In this document: piece after piece, positions 21,034 to 27,708 of the stretch
Layout of the letters: each line of letters opens with the position of its first letter
Numbering within the stretch: position 1 is the stretch's first letter
Virus record (IMG/VR): IMGVR_UViG_3300020171_000109
Span: 1-27,708 of that record
Reading direction: 5' to 3' (one strand)
Origin: a virus
DNA length: 27,708 nt
Notes under the pieces: model-generated
Database searches by the model: none
What the model was told of the DNA's origin: nothing
The model's input: only the letters and a program-made list of their open reading frames with translations
Translations under genes and position numbers: made by a program

Positions 21034-22614
21034 ATGCCAAGAACAAAAACAATTAACAACTTCGCCTTCGGACAGATAGATACCCTGGAGCCTCAATCGC
21101 TTCCCAGAGGTGCTGTTTCGCGCGGACTTAACTTTCTAACACAAGCAGACAGAATAGAACTTCGCCTTGGCTATAAAGTTTATGGCAACAAAGATTCCTC
21201 TACTGGTAAGATTACAGGCTATATTGTGGCAAAAACCGCCGCTGGGGTTGAATGGCAATATAGAACTCACGGACAGAAACTTGAATATTATGTTTCGGCT
21301 ACAGATACTTGGACTGAAATTGGAACTAACATTTTAGGAGCCTCGGCAGACGGCAAGGATATTTCTTTTGCAGAATGGCACCCGATCGCAGGAGACTTTG
21401 TTTATCTTAATTCTCCTTACGGGCCATTCCTAAAAATTGATTTGGCAACGCCTGATACCGCGAATGATGTTTATAACGCGGCTACAAACTATAAGGGCTA
21501 CATAAAAATAGCTGAAAACAGAATGTGGCTTTGGCAAAGAACTGGTGATCCGACTGGTGTGTATATTTCAAAAATAAACGACCCGGTAGATTTTACTTAT
21601 TCTGCTACGCGAGTTGCAGGGGAGGGTAATATTTTCAGGCAGGACGATGGTGGCCCAACACAGAAAATTGATACCTACGGAACGAAACATTTCTGCTTTC
21701 ATAAAACTAAGACTTGGGTTTTGGAATTGACCGCAGATGATACAAACGCCACTAACCAGATTTATAGGGACAGGGTTGGAATTTCAAGCCCCAGAGGTTC
21801 TGTTTCTACCGGAGACGGAATTTATTATATTGATGATGTTGACCAAAAAGACCCTCAAATACGACTTCTGGCTATAAGTGAAAGCAACGCGGAAATCATC
21901 CCATATTCTATTTCAAAAAATATATTATTTGAGAAAAAACGAGTTGGAATTGATTTATCTGATTACCTTTTTGATAAGGCCTGCGGAGAAGAATGGAACG
22001 ATTATATTTTATTCGCCTGCCGGACTTCTGATTCTACGCAAAATAACCGAGTGCTTGCCTACCACAAGAAACTAAAATCCATTGATATTTTAAATTATTG
22101 GGTAACAGTATTTCAGATTTTGTCCGGGACTTTGACCGGCGGAGATCCAGTGCAAAATAACATTATACAAATGTTTACGGAAACTTCTGACGATTCTTCT
22201 GTGATAGAAAATTATGTTGAGCTTAATAAAGATAATTTAGATTTTGCAGGGGAAAAGAAACTGAAAAAATTGAGAGTTTGGGGCAGAATTGGAAACGAAC
22301 AGCAGATTAAGGTTTATGCCAAACTGGATAACAACGCTGATTTTGTGGAATTGGGAACTATAAGCGGAAGTGCTTTGGCGGCGGCTGATGAGGTTATGAT
22401 TGGTAGCCGGACAGTAGGACTAACGACTGTGGGAGGTGAGTCATCAGGAGAGGACTGGAGCGAGTTCGTTTCGGAAATAAATATTACACTTGGGCGGTTT
22501 AATTATATCGTTTTACGCTTTGAAGCATTAGCTCTTGGCACTGCAAATATAAGTCGCATTGATTACTTCGACATAAGATTAAAGAGTAGCCGTTTAAGCT
22601 CTAACCTTGTATAA
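21034..22614 (+). CDS. Tail nozzle, tail-tubular-B-like (526 aa)
   Basis: Starts with the typical NNFAFGQ-x-DT...LPRGAVSRGLNF pattern of podovirus tail-tubular B / phage stabilisation proteins. The rest is a long strand-rich body with Trp/Gly turns (GVEWQYRTHGQKLEYYVS, NRMWLWQRTGD, TGDGIYYIDDVDQ) that reads like a beta-propeller. It would form the tip of the short tail. The last 21 bases overlap the minus-strand HNH gene. Confidence 0.75.
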   Translation: MPRTKTINNFAFGQIDTLEPQSLPRGAVSRGLNFLTQADRIELRLGYKVYGNKDSSTGKITGYIVAKTAAGVEWQYRTHGQKLEYYVSATDTWTEIGTNILGASADGKDISFAEWHPIAGDFVYLNSPYGPFLKIDLATPDTANDVYNAATNYKGYIKIAENRMWLWQRTGDPTGVYISKINDPVDFTYSATRVAGEGNIFRQDDGGPTQKIDTYGTKHFCFHKTKTWVLELTADDTNATNQIYRDRVGISSPRGSVSTGDGIYYIDDVDQKDPQIRLLAISESNAEIIPYSISKNILFEKKRVGIDLSDYLFDKACGEEWNDYILFACRTSDSTQNNRVLAYHKKLKSIDILNYWVTVFQILSGTLTGGDPVQNNIIQMFTETSDDSSVIENYVELNKDNLDFAGEKKLKKLRVWGRIGNEQQIKVYAKLDNNADFVELGTISGSALAAADEVMIGSRTVGLTTVGGESSGEDWSEFVSEINITLGRFNYIVLRFEALALGTANISRIDYFDIRLKSSRLSSNLV

Positions 22615-23049
22615 ATTATTTTTAAAATCATAATTTCTATGACACCTAACACATCTTTCAACATAATCATCAAGATTTCTACGATATTTATGGTCTATAT
22701 TAGACCAGTGTTTTGCAGGTTTTCCACAATCTATGCAAATTTGCGGTTTTCCTTTATGAGCTTTTACCCACGAATGAATCGGAGCATATCCAGCATCTTC
22801 GCCTTTCCATTTCGGATGTTTTTTACCCATATTTTGCCCTTTTTTAAAAGATGTTTTGTTCGGCTTTATTACTCCAATAGTATTTCTATTCCACGCAGGA
22901 GTGCCAACCCGACCTATCCAATAACATTTATAAGAACAATATTTTCTTATTTTCCAAGATGGAGCGATAAAAACTTTATTGCAAATTTTACACTTAAAAG
23001 AAGCCCTTGGCTTTCCAATGAATTGTCCCTTTGAATTTCTTATAATCAT
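22594..23049 (-). CDS. HNH endonuclease on the minus strand (151 aa)
   Basis: The only convincing minus-strand gene. ATG at 23049 is chosen over an upstream TTG. N-terminal zinc finger-like C20-x2-C23 and C38-x3-C42 (YCSYKCYW), then a basic linker, then HNH: C105-x2-C108, D119-H120 in NIDHKY, C133-x2-C136-H137 (CHRNYD). The C-terminal half clearly parallels the HNH gene at 7649 (DHKY, DY, C-x2-CHR-YD-KNN). It fills the gap between nozzle and fibre genes and overlaps the nozzle end. Probable mobile homing gene. Confidence 0.8.
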   Translation of the reverse strand: MIIRNSKGQFIGKPRASFKCKICNKVFIAPSWKIRKYCSYKCYWIGRVGTPAWNRNTIGVIKPNKTSFKKGQNMGKKHPKWKGEDAGYAPIHSWVKAHKGKPQICIDCGKPAKHWSNIDHKYRRNLDDYVERCVRCHRNYDFKNNLYKVRA

Positions 23050-23074
23050 AAAATTAAATAAAAGCCCCCTCAAA

Positions 23075-23120
23075 CCTGCAAGGTAGAGGGGACATGAAAA
23101 TAATAATTATACCTTGCAGG
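23075..23120 (+). promoter_or_regulatory. 11-bp inverted repeat before the second fibre gene
   Basis: CCTGCAAGGTA (23075-23085) pairs perfectly with TACCTTGCAGG (23110-23120). A competing CCCCTC/GAGGGG (23066-23071 region with 23086-23091) is also possible. It lies between the divergent HNH gene and the fibre gene. It could be a bidirectional terminator, an operator or a nuclease site. Confidence 0.5.
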
Positions 23121-23148
23121 GTAATTTAATATTAACATAAAAAATACA

Positions 23149-24507
23149 ATGATACAAGAATTTTTATCAAGTATAGCATCAAAGATAATCACCGGCATTG
23201 TCGGAGTCGGTTTGATTATAGGTGGGTTTTTCGGAATGAATCAGGTAGAACAAAAATTTTCTGCCGTCGTCCCGACCGTAATCGCCAGCTTTTCTACCAC
23301 CTTGGCTGCGGAAATTACCTCTACGGCAACTACGATGACCCTAACCTCCGGCACGACAGATGACAGCACAACCCTTAATGGAACTTATGGCTTTGTTATA
23401 GATTCCGGTGTTAGTGGAAAAGAGGAATTTGTCTTGGCTTCTTGTACTGACACCGCTTGTACTTCAATGACGCGCGGAGTTTCTTCAATAACAGGCAACA
23501 CCGCAGTAACTGCTCTAAAACACGCCCACTCGCGCGGAGCCTCTGTTAAGATTTCAGACCACCCACAACTTGCGATTATTTCAAGGATTATAAACGCAGA
23601 CGAAACATTCCCTAACGGCGCTACTTTTGGAGGTAATGTAAGTATTACAGGGACAGTTTCAACAACCTCACTGGCGACTTTTGGTGGCAAGGCAACTTAC
23701 AAAAACACTGAAACGATAAATGACGATAAAGATTTGGCAAGCAAGGCGTATGTGGATTCTGCCGCCGCATCTGGCGCGCCAAATATGTCTTTGACAGCCA
23801 AAGGTATAGGTGAGGAGGCCACCGCCGCAGAAATTAACGCAGGAACGCAAACAGGTTCAACTTCTGCTGAATTGATAGTAAATCCAAAATACTTAAAAGA
23901 TGCTATTTATTACACCCAACTTCCGACTTCTGACGAGAAAGCGGCTTTAGCCGGAACTGGAACACCATCATCGGGAAATAAATACTGCACAGCAGACTAT
24001 CCAATTCCTATCTCTTACTTAGACACAACTACAACCCTCGGAACATCTGATACAAAAGTGCCTTCTCAAAAAGCAGTTAAGACTTATGTAGATGCTACTC
24101 CGCCCTCTTCAACAAACGGAGTTATCACAAGAGCAGGAAATGCGGGTGCAGGCGCAGTTACTACGGCTCACGGATTAGGAAGAACTCCAAAAATGGTAAG
24201 AGTGTCTGCAATATATTTACCGTCTACTCATTTTGCGCCTGCTTGGTCAACAGGTTCATATAATGGAACTACAAATGCTTGTAATTTTTATACAGCATCA
24301 GTTCAAACAGCTTTAGTAACTTATGATGCGGTAGGAGGTTCAACCACTTATGCAATTTATGTTTCTGTTGCTAATGCGGCTGGAACTTACGCACAGCGAG
24401 GAGTAATAACGGTTGACGCAACTAATATAACAATAACTTGGTCTCTTCCCGCAGGAGGAGCATTGCCAGATACAAATGATATACAAATATCTTGGGAAGC
24501 AAATTGA
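23149..24507 (+). CDS. Tail fibre with N-terminal membrane segment (452 aa)
   Basis: Hydrophobic segment at about residues 10-29 (IASKIITGIVGVGLIIGGFFG), then Ser/Thr-rich strands. ATFGGNVSITGTVSTTSLATFGG and the SDTKVPSQKAVKTYVD pattern are common in phage and bacterial fibre stems. The C-terminal part (GRTPKMVRVSAIY, TNITITWSLPAGG) resembles fibre tip domains. Similar stretches of ATF(G)GN(I/V) occur in the 913-aa fibre. Binding to the host surface is likely; the anchor-like N-terminus is unusual. Confidence 0.7.
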   Translation: MIQEFLSSIASKIITGIVGVGLIIGGFFGMNQVEQKFSAVVPTVIASFSTTLAAEITSTATTMTLTSGTTDDSTTLNGTYGFVIDSGVSGKEEFVLASCTDTACTSMTRGVSSITGNTAVTALKHAHSRGASVKISDHPQLAIISRIINADETFPNGATFGGNVSITGTVSTTSLATFGGKATYKNTETINDDKDLASKAYVDSAAASGAPNMSLTAKGIGEEATAAEINAGTQTGSTSAELIVNPKYLKDAIYYTQLPTSDEKAALAGTGTPSSGNKYCTADYPIPISYLDTTTTLGTSDTKVPSQKAVKTYVDATPPSSTNGVITRAGNAGAGAVTTAHGLGRTPKMVRVSAIYLPSTHFAPAWSTGSYNGTTNACNFYTASVQTALVTYDAVGGSTTYAIYVSVANAAGTYAQRGVITVDATNITITWSLPAGGALPDTNDIQISWEAN

Positions 24508-24549
24508 CCGATATGAAAATTAAAAACAAAAAATTAAAAACTAAAAACT

Positions 24550-25881
24550 ATGCCAACCTACAACACAGAGACAAGGTATGATTCTAATGGTCAACCATAT
24601 CAAGTCAGAATAGCAAGTAAAACTCCAAATGAACTGGCGCAGGAGAGAGCTGATGCTGCCGGGCAGAAACCTGTTGAGGCAGGAAAAGCAAATCCTAATT
24701 ATAAGGATTGGTCTTTGCCTGAAAATGGGGGAAGCGGAGCGCCGCCCGGAACAACTGCCATAGCAGAACGCCCGGGCTATGCACAAGAAGCCGCTAACGC
24801 AGCGAACGCGCTTGATATTGATTTTACGCAGGATGAGGAAGCGGCGGCGAGGGAAGAAGTGAGAAGGCAAAAACAAGCCCAAGTGGATGCTATAAATAAG
24901 ATTTATGATGAAATGCTAACGGAAGAGCAACAGACCGGAGTAGAAAGAAGCGGCAGAAGCAAGGCCATAGCAAGCAGAGCAGGGATTTTAGAAACCCCGA
25001 TGGGTTCGGCCCAACTAACAAAAACAGAGCAATTTAACGCCCAGCAACAGAAATTATTGCAGGCGGAAAGAGAAGCCAAAATTGTTGCCATAGAGGACAA
25101 AATGAACACCCGATTGGATGAAAAGATTAAAGCCGAAAGGGAGTTGGCCGGTAAAAATTACGACAAATATCAGGATTTTTTGAAGGAACAGGCGACAGAA
25201 GGCGAAAATGACCTTGTTGGTATAGCCAAGTCTGGCACACAAACCCTTGATATGTTTAAGACAAGCGATTTTTATAAGCAAATAAAGCAGGAAACTGGTT
25301 TTTCAGATATGAAGCTGGACTATCTTTTTAACGCAAATTTACCGAAAGAATGGCAGTTTAATGAATTATTTAAAACGCAATACAAGGGCGAGAACGGAAA
25401 TCAATGGCTTAAAAAGATAGTGATAGATCCTGCAACAGGACAGCAGAAAGAGTTGAATTACGACTTGGGAGTTCCTTTTAAAGAGACGGAAGAAATAAAA
25501 GAAGTTGAAGGAATGCCATATAAAGTCATAAAAGACGCGGAAGGAAAGGTTGTAAGGTATGAGGCGATACCGGGGATTGTGAAGAAACCGAAAGCAGAGG
25601 ATATAGTTACCTCCGGTGGATTAAAAATATCCAAATCAGAAGTCGGAGAATTGGGTAAAACATTGAAACAAAATGCTGGGTCTGATGGATATGTTAATAC
25701 CGCTGAATATTTACAGGGACTAAAAAACTGGATTGATCTTAATGGGCTTGCAAAAGATTATTACGCTAACTTTTTACCAAAAGATTATCTAAACCCGGCT
25801 GATCCGACTATTCCACAGAATATAAAAAACCTGTTAAAATATGACGAGGTTCAGGCTCTTATTAACGCATTAGGAGGATAA
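24550..25881 (+). CDS. Internal virion or ejection protein candidate (443 aa)
   Basis: Soluble, highly helical and charged (AAREEVRRQKQAQVDAINKIYDEML, LTKTEQFNAQQQKLLQAEREAKI), with a Pro/Gly-rich start. This is like short-tailed phage internal proteins that assemble inside the head and are ejected with the DNA. It lies right before the very large internal protein. The last codons (LGG stop) contain the GGAGG used by the next gene. No enzymatic motif seen. Confidence 0.6.
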   Translation: MPTYNTETRYDSNGQPYQVRIASKTPNELAQERADAAGQKPVEAGKANPNYKDWSLPENGGSGAPPGTTAIAERPGYAQEAANAANALDIDFTQDEEAAAREEVRRQKQAQVDAINKIYDEMLTEEQQTGVERSGRSKAIASRAGILETPMGSAQLTKTEQFNAQQQKLLQAEREAKIVAIEDKMNTRLDEKIKAERELAGKNYDKYQDFLKEQATEGENDLVGIAKSGTQTLDMFKTSDFYKQIKQETGFSDMKLDYLFNANLPKEWQFNELFKTQYKGENGNQWLKKIVIDPATGQQKELNYDLGVPFKETEEIKEVEGMPYKVIKDAEGKVVRYEAIPGIVKKPKAEDIVTSGGLKISKSEVGELGKTLKQNAGSDGYVNTAEYLQGLKNWIDLNGLAKDYYANFLPKDYLNPADPTIPQNIKNLLKYDEVQALINALGG

Positions 25882-25885
25882 CAAT
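25874..25885 (+). promoter_or_regulatory. Shine-Dalgarno inside the upstream gene's end
   Basis: GGAGG at 25874-25878 lies in the last two Gly codons and reaches the TAA stop of the preceding gene, 7 bases before ATG 25886. It is one of few canonical sites in the window and fixes the start of the large internal protein. Confidence 0.7.
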
Positions 25886-27708
25886 ATGACTGAAAACCCA
25901 TTATTAAAAGGAATAGGTGGCAGACCATCTACTCCAACCGATTCCTATAAATCTGATAATCCTCTATTAAAAGGACTTTCTTCGGTTGCAAAACCAGCAG
26001 GAGTTGTGGAAGAAAAACCGAAACAACTTTCAGATTATTTTAAAGAGCAAGGAATGAGACAGCAGGGATGGTTTGAATTGGAAAAGGCAGGAAAACTTAC
26101 GCCCGAATTAAAGAAATTAGAGGAATCTGGTTTCGCTCCACCAGGATCAGCGAAACCAGATATAGGTTCTGAAGGAATAGTCAAAAACTTAACAAACAGC
26201 ATAACCCTTGGGGTGAACAGTTTATTTAATCAAGGGAAAAATTATTTTACATCAACTCTTCCACAACAAATAGCTGGCTTCGTTAAAGAAAACACAAAGT
26301 CATTAAGACAAGTTTCGGGATATACCCCAGAACAAGAAACTAAAATCCAAGAAGCAGAAAACAAATTAACCGCAGAAGCGCAGGATAAATACAAAAAAAA
26401 TAACGAAAGATTTGATAAATGGCTTGTAGAGCATCCTGAACTACAACCAAAAAAAGAATGGAAGGAGGGAGTAAGTAAAAACCCATCTATCTTAAAAGAT
26501 CCTGATTATTGGGCATATACAATAGGATCTGCTATCCCCTATCTTGTCGGCGTAATGGGGACTACGGCATCTGTAACGGCAGTAACTAAAAACCCTATAT
26601 TGGGAATTTCTGCCGGTATGGCAGTTGCGACACCAGTTGTAACTCAAGATTTATACGATGATTTAGTTGAGAACGGGGCAACAAATGAACAGGCACTTAA
26701 TCTATCTGGTAAAATAGGACCTGTTATTTCTGCTGTTGAGGTGCTTTCTGATATTCCTATATTAAAAAGTTTAGGACTTTCTACTTTATTAACTAAAGAG
26801 ATACAAAAGGAAGCAGTCAAAGAGGTTGTAAAATTATCTACTAAAAAAGCCGTAATCGGTGGGGCAAAGAAGTTTATTACTGTTGAACTCGCAGAAACAG
26901 TAGAAGAGGTTGTCCAACAGACCATACAAAACGCCACAGTAAAGGTAGTAAATAACAATAGGAGTTTATTTGAAAATTTATCTGAAACTGCGATACAATC
27001 TGCAATCTCTGTTTTGCCATTAGGGATATTTGGAGGCGCAATGGATATAAGAAATATAGGTCGTCCGACAGTTCAAGGACAAACAGAACCGATGATTGGA
27101 GGAATAAAGACTGAAGAAAAACCACCGGAGGAGATAGTTAATCCACTCTTAAAAGGAATCAAGATTGCAGAGAAAACGAAGCCGGAGCAGACTGATATAG
27201 CAAGTAAAATCACCGAGAACATAAGAGGTTATCAGTCTTTTGGTGGAGTCGGAGTTGGAACTGAAAGCCCTAACGCCTATTTACGAGATTTAAACACCCA
27301 ATTAAACACACCAGAAGGGGCTACAATAGGCAAAAAGAGCGTAGATGACGCAATAGCCAGAGGGGAGATAAAAGTTGACTCAGATGGGCAAATTACTCTT
27401 TACAGGGTGGGTGAGGTTTCAGATAAGAACCCTCTTGTTTCCGCTACATACGACAAATCATTTGCCGAGAGTTTTGACCGCACCGGAAAAGCCAAAATTA
27501 CCGAAATAAAAGTAAAGCCCGAAGATATAAAATACAATATCGGAGGAGTTGAAAAGGAGGTTTTAATACCGAAAGAAATTGCAAAGCCAGAAATTGAAAG
27601 CCCCCTCGCCCAAGAAACCATAAAAAAAGGAGATAATGTAACTTTCAAATATACTAATTTAGGGGGCGAATCAGAAATTGTTAATGGGATAGTTGAAGAA
27701 CCTCCGAT
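25886..27708 (+). CDS. Very large internal protein with ADP-ribosyltransferase-like domain (partial)
   Basis: Open to the window end, at least 607 aa, no stop. N-terminal part has NPLLKG motifs at about residues 4-9, 25-30 and again 419-424. A hydrophobic region at about 208-260 (YTIGSAIPYLVGVMG..., PILGISAGMAVATP) could span or insert into a membrane, as in ejected internal or polyvalent proteins. Residues about 500-565 show an ADP-ribosyltransferase layout: LYR (R507), SAT (S519, T521), and VEKEVL with E556-K-E558, after a strand-rich AKITEIKVKPEDIKY. The arrangement suggests a host-directed enzyme injected at infection. Downstream domains are unseen. Confidence 0.7.
   Translation, partial: MTENPLLKGIGGRPSTPTDSYKSDNPLLKGLSSVAKPAGVVEEKPKQLSDYFKEQGMRQQGWFELEKAGKLTPELKKLEESGFAPPGSAKPDIGSEGIVKNLTNSITLGVNSLFNQGKNYFTSTLPQQIAGFVKENTKSLRQVSGYTPEQETKIQEAENKLTAEAQDKYKKNNERFDKWLVEHPELQPKKEWKEGVSKNPSILKDPDYWAYTIGSAIPYLVGVMGTTASVTAVTKNPILGISAGMAVATPVVTQDLYDDLVENGATNEQALNLSGKIGPVISAVEVLSDIPILKSLGLSTLLTKEIQKEAVKEVVKLSTKKAVIGGAKKFITVELAETVEEVVQQTIQNATVKVVNNNRSLFENLSETAIQSAISVLPLGIFGGAMDIRNIGRPTVQGQTEPMIGGIKTEEKPPEEIVNPLLKGIKIAEKTKPEQTDIASKITENIRGYQSFGGVGVGTESPNAYLRDLNTQLNTPEGATIGKKSVDDAIARGEIKVDSDGQITLYRVGEVSDKNPLVSATYDKSFAESFDRTGKAKITEIKVKPEDIKYNIGGVEKEVLIPKEIAKPEIESPLAQETIKKGDNVTFKYTNLGGESEIVNGIVEEPP

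Noticed and set aside
23149-24507. Integrase or lysogeny module
   Set aside because: No recombinase, repressor or excisionase motifs are seen anywhere in the window; lysogeny cannot be judged.

Overview
The window reads as part of the genome of a tailed double-stranded DNA phage, or a prophage of one. It holds terminase small and large subunits, portal, scaffold, major capsid protein, connector and tail-tube style proteins, two fibre-like proteins and large ejection-type internal proteins. The order (terminase, portal, scaffold, capsid, adaptor, nozzle, internal proteins, with no tape-measure or sheath gene seen) fits a short-tailed, podovirus-like virion. Nearly every gene lies on the + strand, packed with ATGA-type or short overlaps. 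DNA is A+T-rich. Most starts follow A/T-rich stretches without a Shine-Dalgarno sequence, and only a few genes have a clear GGAGG or GGGGGTGA. TGA is an ordinary stop. The host cannot be named; a Patescibacteria-like or other uncultured host is only a guess.

Region 1 (1-5100) is a cassette of small, mostly unknown genes: Cys-rich zinc-binding candidates, a PD-(D/E)XK nuclease, an HTH protein, an adenine methyltransferase and two small membrane proteins. It carries three copies of a purine-rich ribosome-binding leader (two can fold so that CCTCC masks GGAGG), three copies of a 14-bp leader repeat, and a tRNA-like structured element between 17-bp direct repeats.

Region 2 (5100-11800) is DNA packaging and portal: TerS, TerL, portal and small unknown genes. 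HNH endonuclease genes are wedged between them, each running into the start of the next gene. Between terL and portal, about 320 bp of non-coding sequence holds a promoter-hairpin-T-run unit (candidate small RNA) and a switch-like pair of exclusive hairpins before an HNH gene.

Region 3 (11800-18480) is the capsid block: a structured 5' leader, scaffold, major capsid protein with an apparent inserted domain, two small proteins with N-terminal membrane segments, a helical protein and a 913-aa fibre with YadA-head-type repeats.

Region 4 (18480-19540) has a coiled-coil protein, a holin-like protein, a second tRNA-like element, two overlapping small zinc-type ORFs with strong ribosome-binding sites, and the best intrinsic terminator in the window.

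Region 5 (19540-27708) has a papain-like cysteine protease, an adaptor-like protein, a nozzle-like protein, a minus-strand HNH gene, a second membrane-anchored fibre, an internal virion protein candidate and a very large internal protein cut by the window end. That last protein contains an apparent ADP-ribosyltransferase domain, suggesting a host-modifying enzyme delivered with the DNA.
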